Shown: positions 25,740 through 35,277, counted from the first letter of the stretch. The stretch: 64,000 bases of DNA from Leptotrichia sp. oral taxon 847 (GCF_001553645.1 NZ_CP014231.1:310001-374000); one strand, 5' to 3'. Notes: generated by a model not told the origin, from the sequence alone. Numbers and translations are program-made.

Positions 25740-27113
25740 TTATTTTATCCTTTCAACTAATTCACTTATATTACTGATGTAATTTAGTTTTATTTTTCTT
25801 TTGGATTTATTATTTTCTTCATTTTCCAGCTCTTCTTTGTGACTTTTTGGCAAATAAACTCCTGTAAACCCCAATTTTTCAAGTTCCGTTATTCTATTTT
25901 TTATAAACGAAACTTTTCTCACTTCTCCTCTGAGTCCCAGCTCCCCAATTGCCGCTATTTTTTGACTGACAGGTTTTCCACTAATCGAAGATAATAGTGA
26001 AAAAACTACAGCCAAATCTGAACTTCTGTCACTTAAATTAATTCCACCAGGAATATTAATGTAAATATCTTTTGAATTCACATCCACTTTTAAGGAACGT
26101 GATAAAACTGCACTTAAAATTTCAACTCTATTTTTGTCATATCCTTCCACAGTTCTTCGTGGCATTCCAAAATTTGGTGTTCCAAGTAGTGACTGCACTT
26201 CAAACAAAAATACTCTGCTTCCTTCAAAAACTGGAACTATTATACTTCCGATATTTTTTTCATCTCTATCACTTATAAAAAATTCTGACGGATTTTTTAC
26301 TTCACTTATTCCATTTTCCTTTATATCAAAAATAGAAACTTCGTTTGTTGAGCCATATCTATTTTTTGTTGAACGAATTATTCTGTAATAGTTATTTTCT
26401 TCTCCCTCAATTTGCAGCACAGCGTCAACCATATGCTCCAAAAGTTTCGGTCCCGCCAATTTTCCATCTTTTGTTATATGTCCAACTATATAAAAGGAAA
26501 TTTCTTTTTTTTTCGCAATTTCAATTATTTTTAACGTAGTTTCCCGAATTTGAGAAACTCCGCCAGCAATAGAGGACAAATTTTGTGAATACATTGTCTG
26601 AATCGAATCAATTACAACAACTTTAGGTTTTTCCTTCAGAATAATACTTTCGATATTTTCAATTTTTGTGTCGCTCACAATGTATAAATTTTCACTTTTC
26701 ACATTTACTCTGTCCGCTCTTTGTTTTATCTGGCTTGCCGACTCTTCCCCAGAGACATAAAATACAGCTCCCAACTTTGAATATTCCTGTGATAGCTGAA
26801 GAAGAAGCGTTGACTTTCCAATTCCTGGACTTCCTGTCACTAACACCACTTCTCCTTTTATAAGCCCACCGCCTAAAACTCTGTCAAATTCCTCAAATGA
26901 AGTTTTCATCCTAAATTCTTTTTCTATTTCTATCTCTGAAATTTTACTTATTGAGATATCTTGGGACACTATATTTTTGCTTGATTTTAACTCCACTTCT
27001 TCTTCAAATGTTCCCCATGAATCACAATTTGGACACTTTCCCAGCCATTTTAACGAGCTGTAACCACATTCCGAACATATAAATTTTGTCTTTTCTTTTT
27101 TTGCCGCCACCAA
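25740..27113 (-). CDS. radA: DNA repair protein RadA/Sms
   Basis: RecA-like branch-migration helicase used in recombinational repair; 457 residues, full length. Features in order: a Cys4 zinc finger (CSECGYSSLKWLGKCPNC), Walker A GSPGIGKST, Walker B VVVIDSIQT, the RadA-specific KNRYG motif, and a C-terminal Lon-like domain (INIPGGINLSDRSSDLAV). It stands between coaD and disA and is almost certainly co-transcribed with both. Confidence 0.96.
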   Translation of the reverse strand: MVAAKKEKTKFICSECGYSSLKWLGKCPNCDSWGTFEEEVELKSSKNIVSQDISISKISEIEIEKEFRMKTSFEEFDRVLGGGLIKGEVVLVTGSPGIGKSTLLLQLSQEYSKLGAVFYVSGEESASQIKQRADRVNVKSENLYIVSDTKIENIESIILKEKPKVVVIDSIQTMYSQNLSSIAGGVSQIRETTLKIIEIAKKKEISFYIVGHITKDGKLAGPKLLEHMVDAVLQIEGEENNYYRIIRSTKNRYGSTNEVSIFDIKENGISEVKNPSEFFISDRDEKNIGSIIVPVFEGSRVFLFEVQSLLGTPNFGMPRRTVEGYDKNRVEILSAVLSRSLKVDVNSKDIYINIPGGINLSDRSSDLAVVFSLLSSISGKPVSQKIAAIGELGLRGEVRKVSFIKNRITELEKLGFTGVYLPKSHKEELENEENNKSKRKIKLNYISNISELVERIK

Positions 27114-27155
27114 CTCACACCCCCTTTTTAAACGTTTTATAATTTTTTTAGCTTT

Positions 27156-27656
27156 TTAGTCACTCATCAATTTTACTTTTTCTATTACCTTTTCTTCCAC
27201 TTCCTTTGTCACAAAATGACTTAAATCACCTTTATTTCGTGCAATTTCTTTTACCAAACTTGAACTTAAATACAAATACTTTCTTGAAGCCGTCAAAAAT
27301 ACTGTTTCATATTCACTTTTTGCAAGTGTCTTATTTGTTAATGTAAACTGCAACTCATACTCATAATCTGACATCGCTCTTAGTCCTCGAATCAAGATAT
27401 CCACTTTTTCCCGACAAATAAAATCTACAAGTAATCCATTAAAAATTTTAACTTCAGCATCTATATTTTCTTTTTTCAAAGTTTCTTTTATCATTTCCAG
27501 TTTCTCTTCATCAGAAAACCAGGATTTTGATTTTGAAGAATTTTTTAAAATCCCAATTACCACTTTGTCAAATAATTTTGAAGAACGTCTTATAATATCT
27601 AAATGACCTTTTGTTATTGGATCAAAGCTACCTGGATATAAAGCCTTTTTTTTCAT
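27156..27656 (-). CDS. coaD: phosphopantetheine adenylyltransferase
   Basis: Penultimate step of coenzyme A synthesis: ATP plus 4'-phosphopantetheine gives dephospho-CoA. At 166 residues it has the usual length. The N-terminus has the nucleotidyl-transfer motif YPGSFDPITKGH, and the C-terminal part has the ISSxxVKE-like SSSLVKEIA. It is 10 bp after rnc in the same block. Proximity to acpP and the fab genes makes sense because CoA supplies the acyl-carrier phosphopantetheine arm. Confidence 0.96.
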   Translation of the reverse strand: MKKKALYPGSFDPITKGHLDIIRRSSKLFDKVVIGILKNSSKSKSWFSDEEKLEMIKETLKKENIDAEVKIFNGLLVDFICREKVDILIRGLRAMSDYEYELQFTLTNKTLAKSEYETVFLTASRKYLYLSSSLVKEIARNKGDLSHFVTKEVEEKVIEKVKLMSD

Positions 27657-27666
27657 AATCGTTCTC

Positions 27667-28386
27667 CTATTTTTTTAATTTACTCAATTTTTCAAGTGCA
27701 TGTTTTGCCGCATTTTTTTCCGCTTCTTTTTTACTCTTACCTACTCCTACACCAAAAATTTCGTCATTCCATTTCACACAAGTTTCAAAAATTTTGTCAT
27801 GATCAGGACCTTTTGTCCCAATTAACACATATTCTGGCATTTTTTTATATTTTCCTTGAACAACTTCCTGTAAAATTGTTTTATGATCCCCTGTTCCTTC
27901 GATTTCTTCAAGATTGTCTATCTTATTAAGCAAAAATTTTAATGCAACTTTTTTAGCTGTGTAATAGTCAGAATCCTTAAAAATTGCTCCAATTAATGCT
28001 TCAAATGCATCTCCTAAAATGGATTTTCTATGTCTTCCACCAGACATAATTTCACCATTACTTAAATATAAATATTCTCCCAGTTCCATATCGGACGAAA
28101 TTGACGAAAACACTGGCTCACTTATAATCTGACTTTTTAATTTGGCGAGTTCTCCTTCTGTTTTTCCTTCATATCTTTCGTAAATATATTCTGTCGTTAT
28201 TAAATTTAGGACAGCATCTCCTAGAAATTCAAGTTTTTCGTTGTTATAGCGCTTTGTCTTTTCAATTTCATTTGAGTACGATCTATGTGTCAAGGCTTTT
28301 TCCAAATATTTTTTATTTTTAAACTCATAACCTATTTTCCTCATAAGTTCCTCAGAATCTCTTTGTTCTGAATCTTTTTGCATCAT
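27667..28386 (-). CDS. rnc: ribonuclease III
   Basis: Double-strand-specific endoribonuclease processing rRNA and other structured RNA. The catalytic domain shows the signature NEKLEFLGDAVL and the second acidic site GDAFEALIGAIF. The last 70 residues form a dsRNA-binding domain (TILQEVVQGKYKKMPEYVL to KKEAEKNAAKHALE). At 239 residues it is complete. AGGAGG precedes two consecutive ATGs; either could start the protein. The fabF-rnc neighbourhood is common in Gram-positive genomes. Confidence 0.96.
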   Translation of the reverse strand: MMQKDSEQRDSEELMRKIGYEFKNKKYLEKALTHRSYSNEIEKTKRYNNEKLEFLGDAVLNLITTEYIYERYEGKTEGELAKLKSQIISEPVFSSISSDMELGEYLYLSNGEIMSGGRHRKSILGDAFEALIGAIFKDSDYYTAKKVALKFLLNKIDNLEEIEGTGDHKTILQEVVQGKYKKMPEYVLIGTKGPDHDKIFETCVKWNDEIFGVGVGKSKKEAEKNAAKHALEKLSKLKK

Positions 28387-28447
28387 TTCACCTCCTTAAC
28401 TTATTAATAGTCAAACTACAAAATAGCAGTTTGACTATAATTTAATA

Positions 28448-29683
28448 TTATCCTTTATATTTTCTAAATGCAAGTACTGCATTATGTCCACCAAATCCAA
28501 GTGAACTTGACATTCCAACTTCAATATCTCTTTTTACAGCTTTATTCGGTACATAATCCAAATCACAAAGTGGATCAGGATTTTCGTAATTTATTGTCGG
28601 TGGCATTATTCCTTCATCAATAGCCAGTGCTAAAAATGCAGCTTCTATTCCACCTGCTCCCCCCAATAGATGTCCTGTCGCACCTTTTGTCGAACTTACT
28701 GAAAGTTTGTAGGCGTGTTCTCCAAATGCTGTTTTTATCGCTTGTGTTTCATTTTTGTCGTTTGCTGGAGTTGAAGTTCCGTGTGCATTTATATATCCAA
28801 CTTCTTCAGGTTTTACATTCCCTTGTTCCATTGCCATTTTAAAAGCTCTGGCTGCTCCTTCCCCACCATCTGATGGTGCTGTCATGTGATATGCATCTCC
28901 TGTTTCACCGTATCCTACAACTTCTGCATAAATTTTAGCTCCTCTAGCTTTTGCATGTTCCAATTCTTCCAAAATCAAAACACCTGCTCCTTCTCCTAAT
29001 ACAAATCCGTCTCTATCCGCAGTAAATGGTCTTGAAGCAGTTTTAGGATCAGGATTAGTTGATAATGCTTTTAAGTTTGCAAATCCTGCAATTCCAGATG
29101 GCGTTACAGTGGCTTCAGTCCCCCCTGCAATCATAGCATCCGCTTTTCCTAATAAAATTGTCTGGAAAGCATCGCCAATTGAGTTTGTCCCTGACGCACA
29201 AGCTGTTACTATTGTCTTATTTGGTCCTTTTGCCCCAGTGTAAATCGACGTATTTCCAGATGCCATATTTGCGATAGATGCTGGAATATAAAACGGCGAC
29301 ACTCTTTTTGGACCTTTAGTAACCAATTTTTCCACTTCCTGCTCTATCACATCAAGTCCACCGATTCCTGAACCGATGATTGTCCCAATTCTATCTGCAT
29401 TTTCTTCGGTTATTTCAAGTTTTGCATCTTCCAGTGCTTCTTTTGACGCCGCTATTGCAAATTGTGAAAATCTGGCAATCTTTTTCATCTCTTTTTTTTC
29501 AATAAAATTTTCTGCCTTAAAATCCTTTACTTCAGCTGCTATATGTACAGGATGATTCGAACTATCAAATTGAGTGATCTTATCAATTCCACATTCCCCA
29601 GCTAATAAATTTTTCCAAGCCTTTTCTCTTCCTGTTCCCAGTGGCGTTACCAAGCCTATTCCCGTTATAACTACTCTTCTCAT
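28448..29683 (-). CDS. fabF: beta-ketoacyl-ACP synthase II
   Basis: Condensing enzyme that elongates acyl-ACP with malonyl-ACP in type II fatty acid synthesis. The 411 residues begin MRRVVITGIGLVTPLG; this ATG (29683) follows GAGAGGTG, whereas a frame extended by ten codons has no ribosome site. The catalytic Cys lies in VTACASGTNS and the two His residues in NAHGTSTPANDK and GATGHLLGGAGG. It is separated from acpP by a terminator at 29786, so some transcripts end before it. Confidence 0.96.
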   Translation of the reverse strand: MRRVVITGIGLVTPLGTGREKAWKNLLAGECGIDKITQFDSSNHPVHIAAEVKDFKAENFIEKKEMKKIARFSQFAIAASKEALEDAKLEITEENADRIGTIIGSGIGGLDVIEQEVEKLVTKGPKRVSPFYIPASIANMASGNTSIYTGAKGPNKTIVTACASGTNSIGDAFQTILLGKADAMIAGGTEATVTPSGIAGFANLKALSTNPDPKTASRPFTADRDGFVLGEGAGVLILEELEHAKARGAKIYAEVVGYGETGDAYHMTAPSDGGEGAARAFKMAMEQGNVKPEEVGYINAHGTSTPANDKNETQAIKTAFGEHAYKLSVSSTKGATGHLLGGAGGIEAAFLALAIDEGIMPPTINYENPDPLCDLDYVPNKAVKRDIEVGMSSSLGFGGHNAVLAFRKYKG

Positions 29684-29785
29684 TAATACACCTCTCATTT
29701 TTATTCTTATCAATTTTAGATTTATAATTTAACTATTATCTACTTGTTTACATTTTAACATTTTTTTTAAAATTTTTCAATAAAA

Positions 29786-29805
29786 AAGGGGGAAGACTCC
29801 CCCTT
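29786..29805 (-). terminator. terminator after acpP
   Basis: AAGGGGGA/TCCCCCTT makes an 8-bp stem with a 4-nt loop, followed on the minus strand by T6. Together with the promoter at 30079-30107 it can give an abundant monocistronic acpP transcript. Confidence 0.88.
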
Positions 29806-29821
29806 AAAGTAAATCTAACAA

Positions 29822-30046
29822 CTATTTTTTAGATTTGATATATTCAATTACATCCTTAACTGTTTTAATTTTTTGTGCATCTTCATCAGGAATTTCTACA
29901 TCAAATTCTTCTTCAAATGCCATAATTAATTCAACTGTATCTAGTGAATCAGCTCCTAGATCATCAACAAATGACGCATCTTCAGTAACTTGGTCTTCGT
30001 CAACTCCTAATTGTTCAGCAACTATTGATTTAATTTTATCTAGCAT
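29822..30046 (-). CDS. acpP: acyl carrier protein
   Basis: A 74-residue acidic carrier of growing acyl chains. The phosphopantetheine attachment Ser lies in the canonical [10 protein letters not shown]. The four-helix pattern and length are standard. AGGTGGCATTTA precedes the ATG (GGAGGTG just upstream). It has its own consensus promoter and terminator inside the fab cluster, in keeping with the high expression usual for ACP. Confidence 0.97.
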   Translation of the reverse strand: MLDKIKSIVAEQLGVDEDQVTEDASFVDDLGADSLDTVELIMAFEEEFDVEIPDEDAQKIKTVKDVIEYIKSKK

Positions 30047-30078
30047 TAAATGCCACCTCCATCTTAATATTCTAAATT

Positions 30079-30107
30079 ATTATATCAAAAGAATTCAAAT
30101 TTTGCAA
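30079..30107 (-). promoter_or_regulatory. consensus promoter for acpP
   Basis: TTGCAA (30107-30102), a 17-nt spacer and TATAAT (30084-30079) on the minus strand, 33 nt before the acpP start codon. Confidence 0.7.
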
Positions 30108-30155
30108 CTCTTTTAAGCATTTTTTTATCAAAAAGCTATTATTTTCATGTATAAA

Positions 30156-31061
30156 TTATAAATTTTCGATATTTTCTACATTTTCAATATTAATAACTTC
30201 TATTTCTTTATTAATTTTTTTGATAAGTCCAGCAAGCACTTTTCCAGGTCCAACTTCATAAATCTTTGTTACACCGTTTTCACTAAGTTTATTAATCGTA
30301 TCGACCCACTTTACAGGACCAAATGTCTGATTGTAAAGTTCTTTTTTTATTTCATCCGACGAAGTCAATACATTTGCCGTAGTATTTGCAACAATCGGAA
30401 TTTTTGCGTTATTCCAACTGTAATTTTCAAATTCTTTCTTCAAAATTTCGGCAACTGGTTTCATAAGCGATGAATGGAAAGGTCCTGATACTGCAAGTGG
30501 CAGTGCTCTTCTAGCTCCTTTTTCCTTAAAAATTTCCAAACTTTTTTCAATTACAGATTTTTCTCCCGCAACAACTGTTTGCTTAGGCTCATTGTAATTA
30601 ACAGCTTCAATTGTACCGTCAATTTCCTTACAAATATTTTCTACTTCGCTTGCAGGTAAACCTAAGATTGCTGCCATTGAGCCGTCTATTTTAGCTTTGC
30701 TCATTATTTTACCTCTGGCGGAAATTAATTTTAATGTGTCAATTTCATTCAAAAATCCAGCTGCATATAAAGAACTGTATTCTCCCAAGCTGTGCCCTGC
30801 CACAAAATCTGGATTTATTCCTTTTTCTTTTAATAATTTTGTCAAAATTACAGAAAATAAAGCTATTGCCGGCTGCGCAAATTTTGTATCTTTCAATTCT
30901 TCTTTTGTTCCTTCAAATACAACTTTTTTTACTTCTTCATTGTTTTTAAAAATTTCATCTATTAATTTTTTATTTTCATAACTCACACTGTTGTACAAAA
31001 TTTCTCCCATTTTTTCATATTGCGTTCCTTGACCAGGAAATACGAAAGCAATTTTTGACAT
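30156..31061 (-). CDS. fabD: malonyl-CoA:ACP transacylase
   Basis: Loads malonyl groups onto ACP. The 301 residues show FVFPGQGTQY near the start, the nucleophile Ser in GHSLGEYSSL (about residue 90), the Arg-bearing ISARGKIM, and the His in GPFHSSLM. It lies between the small membrane protein gene and acpP in the usual fabH-fabD-acpP-fabF order; no fabG is present here. Confidence 0.96.
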   Translation of the reverse strand: MSKIAFVFPGQGTQYEKMGEILYNSVSYENKKLIDEIFKNNEEVKKVVFEGTKEELKDTKFAQPAIALFSVILTKLLKEKGINPDFVAGHSLGEYSSLYAAGFLNEIDTLKLISARGKIMSKAKIDGSMAAILGLPASEVENICKEIDGTIEAVNYNEPKQTVVAGEKSVIEKSLEIFKEKGARRALPLAVSGPFHSSLMKPVAEILKKEFENYSWNNAKIPIVANTTANVLTSSDEIKKELYNQTFGPVKWVDTINKLSENGVTKIYEVGPGKVLAGLIKKINKEIEVINIENVENIENL

Positions 31062-31079
31062 AACTTCTCCTCAATTCAT

Positions 31080-31442
31080 TTAAATTTCTTCTGCTTCTTC
31101 TACTCCATCTTCATCTTTCTTTTCTTTAGATTTCGATTTTTTAGGAAATCTATCAAATTTATTTTTGTCCACAATTTCTTTTACACCAAGTCCTGTTACA
31201 ACAAGTCCTGCTATTAAAAGAAGTATCCAAAATGGTAAATCTTCCCAAATTAATGATAAGTAGGAATAAATTCCCACACCTACAAAAATCCATCCCAAAA
31301 CTTTTTTCTTAATTACAAAATAAATTCCTAAAAGAATCAATATAACTTGATAATTAAATACATATCTTTGAATATCTTCAGGAATAAACTGAAATAAGCT
31401 TAACACTACAATTACTAATCCCCAAAATATTTTTGCGTTCAT
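31080..31442 (-). CDS. small membrane protein in the fab cluster
   Basis: A 120-residue protein not assigned to a named family. Three to four hydrophobic segments are visible (IFWGLVIVVLSLFQFI, YQVILILLGIYFVI, LGWIFVGVGIYSYLSLI, FWILLLIAGLVVTGL), then a charged cytoplasmic tail rich in Lys and Glu. The pattern recalls LiaI/LiaF-type membrane domains. ATG 31442 is preferred since AAAGG lies 9 nt upstream; the two earlier ATGs touch the ribosome site. It sits between fabH and fabD and is co-transcribed; a role in lipid synthesis is only positional. Confidence 0.7.
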   Translation of the reverse strand: MNAKIFWGLVIVVLSLFQFIPEDIQRYVFNYQVILILLGIYFVIKKKVLGWIFVGVGIYSYLSLIWEDLPFWILLLIAGLVVTGLGVKEIVDKNKFDRFPKKSKSKEKKDEDGVEEAEEI

Positions 31443-31469
31443 AGTCATCATCCTTTCTAAAATAATTTT

Positions 31470-32447
31470 TTATTTTGACCATTCAAATAAAATTGAACCG
31501 TAAGTAAGTCCTCCACCAAACCCTGTTATTACAACTTTATCGCCTTTTTTAAGTCTATTTTGTTTGCTAGCTTCATCTATTGCAATTGGAATAGAAGCTC
31601 CCGAAGTATTTCCATACTTATCTAGATTTACAAAAAACTTGTCCAAAGGCTGTTTAAATCTTTTTGCAATTGACTCAATTATTCTTATGTTTGCCTGATG
31701 CGGTATAAATAAATCTATGTCGTCCGCTGTGATATTTTTTTGTTTTAAAACATTATCAACACTTTCTGGAAATACCTTTACTGCAAATTTAAAAATTTCT
31801 CTTCCATTCATCTGTAAATAATTTTCTCTATTTTCTATCACTTCGGCAGTCACAGATTTTCTTGAACCTCCAGCAGGTACAATCAATTCACAGGCGCCAG
31901 AACCATCCGCAACAAGATGACTTGCGCAAAATCCTCCTGTCTCCACTTCTCCTAGAATAACCGCTCCAGAACCATCTCCAAACAAAATACAAGTTCCTCT
32001 ATCACTCCAATCTGTAATTCTTGACATAGTTTCAGCACCGATTACAAGAACTTTTTTATAAACTTTTGATTTTATAAAACTGTACCCTGTCGTAAACGCA
32101 TAGACAAATCCAGTACACGCTGCACTCATATCAAAGGCCGCAGCTTTTATTCCCAATTTATCTTGAACTAGCGCCGCTGTCGACGGTGTGAAATGATCAG
32201 GCGTCATTGTTGCAACGATAATCAGGTCAATTTCATTTTTATCTATTCTGGCATCATCTATAGCTCTTTTCGCAGCTTTGTATGCCAAATCTGAAGTTGC
32301 TTCATTTTCAGAGGCAATTCTTCGCTCCTTGATACCAGTTCTCGTTGTAATCCATTCATCGTTAGTATCAACTATTTTTGCCAATTCATCATTCGTCAGC
32401 ACTTTTTCTGGAACATAAGAACCCGTCCCCAAAATTCCTACTCTCAT
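31470..32447 (-). CDS. fabH: beta-ketoacyl-ACP synthase III
   Basis: Initiates fatty acid synthesis by condensing acetyl-CoA with malonyl-ACP. The 325 residues include the nucleophile Cys in DMSAACTGFVYA, the His in FIPHQANIRI and the Asn in KYGNTSGASIPIA, the Cys-His-Asn triad of FabH. AAGGAGATAAA precedes the ATG. It is the first gene of the fab-rnc-coaD-radA-disA block. The 177-bp leader holds an 8-nt direct repeat, TACTCACA (32504-32511, 32520-32527), that could be a regulator site. Confidence 0.96.
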   Translation of the reverse strand: MRVGILGTGSYVPEKVLTNDELAKIVDTNDEWITTRTGIKERRIASENEATSDLAYKAAKRAIDDARIDKNEIDLIIVATMTPDHFTPSTAALVQDKLGIKAAAFDMSAACTGFVYAFTTGYSFIKSKVYKKVLVIGAETMSRITDWSDRGTCILFGDGSGAVILGEVETGGFCASHLVADGSGACELIVPAGGSRKSVTAEVIENRENYLQMNGREIFKFAVKVFPESVDNVLKQKNITADDIDLFIPHQANIRIIESIAKRFKQPLDKFFVNLDKYGNTSGASIPIAIDEASKQNRLKKGDKVVITGFGGGLTYGSILFEWSK

Positions 32448-32503
32448 TTTTATCTCCTTTTCCTAAATTTCATAAAACTTGTTATTTTATCTGTTTTTTC
32501 CTG

Positions 32504-32527
32504 TACTCACAAATTTTAATACTCACA
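32504..32527. promoter_or_regulatory. direct repeat upstream of the fab operon
   Basis: TACTCACA occurs twice with a 16-nt period, about 60-80 nt before fabH. A weak promoter (TTGTAA, 17 nt, TAAACT on the minus strand) lies just upstream of it. It does not match a fatty-acid regulator site that I recognise. Confidence 0.3.
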
Positions 32528-32624
32528 CAATAAGTTTATCATAAATTTTAAAATTTTACAACTCAATAAATTTTTTAGGACAGAGTAAAAATTTTAGAAG
32601 TAAATTTAAATTTTAACATCAAAA

Positions 32625-33929
32625 TTACTCAATAATTTCCAACACTACTTTTTGCTCTTTAATTTTCTTAGTTTCCAATACGTACGCATCTAAAATCATT
32701 TCTTTTGAATTTTTCACATTTTTTTCATCATTATAATAAATCTCCGCCAATTTTTCTCCTTTTTCCACTTTATCGCCAACTTTTTTGAAAATTTTTATTC
32801 CGACAGAATGGTCGATTTTATCTTCTTTTTTGGCCCTTCCTGCACCAATTATCATCGCTGCTTTTCCGATTTCTTCTGTCTTTATTTTTGCAACATAACC
32901 ATTATTTTTTGAAAAAATTTCCAATTTTTCTTTTGCAGCCGGTAAAATTGAATAATCATTTACTAAATTTCCATTTCCTCCACTTTCATTTATAAACTCT
33001 TTTAATTTTGAAAGTGCAAGACCGCTGTTTACTACTTCGTCAATTTTTTTATAACCTTCTTCCAATTCTTTTATTTCACCTTTTGCTTTTAATGCAAGTG
33101 CTGCAATTGTGTAAACCACCTCTTTTACATCTTTAGCACCATTTCCTTTCAATGTTTCTATTGATTCAATTATTTCATTTGCGTTTCCTATCGAATATCC
33201 AAGAGGCTCATCCATATTGCTCAAAACAACTTTTACTTTTCTAGCGGCACCAACCCCAATTTCAATCATCCTTTTTGCCAACTCTTTCGCGTGATTAATA
33301 TCCTTCATAAAAGCTCCGTCGCCAACTTTTACATCGAGAATTATCACATCGGACTGGATTGCAAGTTTTTTACTCATTATACTGCTTGCAATTAGTGGAA
33401 TGCTGGGGACCGTCGCAGTAACATCCCTTAATGAATACAATTTTTTGTCAAGTGGAACAATTTTATCACTGTACCCCATTAGTCCGATTCCCGTTTTTCT
33501 GGCAATTTTTACTAACTCATCGCTTGTATTTGAAAATCTAAAGCCTTCTATTGCTTCAAATTTATCAATTGTACCTCCAGTATGTCCCAATCCCTTTCCT
33601 GATAATTTTGCCGTTCCAAAACCAAGTGCCGCAAGTATTGGAGCTAGTACAACGGTAACTTTATCTCCAACTCCTCCTGTACTGTGTTTATCAACCAAAA
33701 ATTTATTAATTTTTTCAAATTTTATCACATCTCCTGAATCTCTCATTAAACTTGTAAATTCAAATAGTTCAGACTTTGTCATATCATTGAAATACACAGC
33801 CATCAAAAATGCCGACATCTGATAGTCTGGAACGTTCCCTTTTAAGTATTCATTTAACAAAAAATGAATTTCATCTTTAGTCAGTTCTTCTTTTTCTCTT
33901 TTTTTTTCAATTAAATCCACTATTCTCAT
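32625..33929 (-). CDS. pdp: pyrimidine-nucleoside phosphorylase
   Basis: Phosphorolysis of uridine, thymidine and deoxyuridine to base and (deoxy)ribose 1-phosphate. The 434 residues show the phosphate-binding KHSTGGVGDKVT block, KLSGKGLGHTGGT, and the family signature SGKGLGHTGGTIDKFE; the C-terminal domain is the usual PYNP module. The next gene upstream in transcription encodes a BMP-type nucleoside-binding lipoprotein, so the two form a plausible uptake-and-salvage pair, though the terminator at 34002 separates them. Confidence 0.94.
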   Translation of the reverse strand: MRIVDLIEKKREKEELTKDEIHFLLNEYLKGNVPDYQMSAFLMAVYFNDMTKSELFEFTSLMRDSGDVIKFEKINKFLVDKHSTGGVGDKVTVVLAPILAALGFGTAKLSGKGLGHTGGTIDKFEAIEGFRFSNTSDELVKIARKTGIGLMGYSDKIVPLDKKLYSLRDVTATVPSIPLIASSIMSKKLAIQSDVIILDVKVGDGAFMKDINHAKELAKRMIEIGVGAARKVKVVLSNMDEPLGYSIGNANEIIESIETLKGNGAKDVKEVVYTIAALALKAKGEIKELEEGYKKIDEVVNSGLALSKLKEFINESGGNGNLVNDYSILPAAKEKLEIFSKNNGYVAKIKTEEIGKAAMIIGAGRAKKEDKIDHSVGIKIFKKVGDKVEKGEKLAEIYYNDEKNVKNSKEMILDAYVLETKKIKEQKVVLEIIE

Positions 33930-34001
33930 AATTTTTCCTTTCCATAATTAATCTAGATTAATTTTTAAAATAAAGTTTTAAATTTTCTTTTTAACTAAAA
34001 T

Positions 34002-34026
34002 AAGCGAGACCAAAATGATCCCGCTT
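34002..34026 (-). terminator. terminator after the BMP lipoprotein gene
   Basis: AAGCGAGA/TCCCGCTT makes an 8-bp stem with one mismatch; ATTTT follows on the minus strand. Confidence 0.65.
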
Positions 34027-34044
34027 TTTTAAATTTTTACAATT

Positions 34045-35085
34045 TTATATTTTTGGTTTTACAACAATTTTTCCATTTTTAATATCTTGTTTAATTTGTT
34101 CAAGTTTTTTAAGATTTTCTTCTCCAATTTTATCTTTTGTAAATTCAAAGTTTGTTGTTCCAATTCCATCTTCTTTTATTCCATATGTCTTAACTTTCGC
34201 GGCAAATTTTCCATCTAAAGTCGTTTTGATTTCATCATAAACTGCAGTATCCACATATTTCATCATAGAAGTTAAAATATTCCCTGGATATAAACCGTCT
34301 TGATTTGAATCCACACCTATTCCATAGATATTTTTTTCTTTAACAGCTTGAAATACTCCAAGTCCACTTGCTCCTGCTGCGTGATAAACAACATCTGCAC
34401 CTTGTTGAATCAAAGTTTCAGTTTTAGCTTTTGCTGAAGCCTGATCATTAAACGCTGATGTTCCACCAATTGTAACTGGTATAACTTTAATATCAGGTTT
34501 TACATATCTTGCACCCTGTGCATATCCTGCAAAAAATTTAGCTATTAAATCAGAATTATCGGCACCTACAAATCCTATAGTTCCTGTTTTATCCATCATG
34601 GCAGCTAACGCTCCCACTAAAAACGAACCTTCTTCTTCTTTAAACGTAATCGAAGCTACGTTAGGTTTACCATTAACTACGCTGTCTATAATTGCAAATT
34701 TTTGTTCAGGAAACGCGTCAGCAACTGCAACTACTGCATCTTGCATTGTATATCCAACTGCAATTATCAAATCATACTGTCCTTCTTCGGCAAATCTTGT
34801 AAGTGCATCTTTTGCTTCTGAAGTTGGATCTTTTGGTTCATATTCACTGTAATTTATCCCCAATTCTTTTTTAGCTTTCTCAAGTCCTCTAAAAGTTGAG
34901 TCGTTAAATGACTTATCCCCTTTTCCACCAGTTGAATAGACAACTGCTATTCTTTTATTGGCATTTGTTGAATCAGTTGAAGTTTTTCCATCTTTTACCT
35001 GATCTGCTGTTGCAGGTTTATTTCCACACGCAACGATAAACATCAATGCGAAAATCACACTAAAAATTGTTAAAATTCTTTTCAT
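34045..35085 (-). CDS. BMP-family nucleoside-binding lipoprotein (PnrA/TmpC-like)
   Basis: Substrate-binding lipoprotein of an ABC importer, 346 residues. The signal peptide ends in a lipobox (FIVAC, Cys20). Family motifs include VYSTGGKGDKSFND, the GYTMQDAV segment, and GVDSNQDGLYPG. Basic membrane protein family members bind purine or other nucleosides, as known for TmpC/PnrA of Treponema. The permease and ATPase genes are not in the window. AGGAGG precedes the ATG and a promoter with TATAAT at 35128-35123 lies upstream. pdp downstream suggests nucleoside salvage. Confidence 0.93.
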   Translation of the reverse strand: MKRILTIFSVIFALMFIVACGNKPATADQVKDGKTSTDSTNANKRIAVVYSTGGKGDKSFNDSTFRGLEKAKKELGINYSEYEPKDPTSEAKDALTRFAEEGQYDLIIAVGYTMQDAVVAVADAFPEQKFAIIDSVVNGKPNVASITFKEEEGSFLVGALAAMMDKTGTIGFVGADNSDLIAKFFAGYAQGARYVKPDIKVIPVTIGGTSAFNDQASAKAKTETLIQQGADVVYHAAGASGLGVFQAVKEKNIYGIGVDSNQDGLYPGNILTSMMKYVDTAVYDEIKTTLDGKFAAKVKTYGIKEDGIGTTNFEFTKDKIGEENLKKLEQIKQDIKNGKIVVKPKI

Positions 35086-35122
35086 CTTTTCCTCCTAAAT
35101 TTTGTTCCATATTAATACTAAT

Positions 35123-35151
35123 ATTATACCTTATTTTTTTCTTTTTCAAAA
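35123..35151 (-). promoter_or_regulatory. putative promoter of the BMP lipoprotein gene
   Basis: TATAAT (35128-35123) on the minus strand with TTTTGA 17 nt upstream (35151-35146); the alternative TTGAAA would give a 15-nt spacer. Confidence 0.5.
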
Positions 35152-35240
35152 TAAAATTTGTATTTTTTTACTTAAAAAACAATTAAAAAAATGATAATAT
35201 AATCAAAATATTTTAGATTAATACTTTTTTAGTTCAAAAA

Positions 35241-35267
35241 AAACTATCTCAAAAGATGAGATAGTTT
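35241..35267 (-). terminator. terminator after rplA
   Basis: AAACTATCTC/GAGATAGTTT, a 10-bp stem with a 7-nt loop, followed on the minus strand by a run of T. It closes the rpmG-to-rplA operon; rplJ and rplL do not follow. Confidence 0.88.
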
Positions 35268-35277
35268 ATTTTATTTA

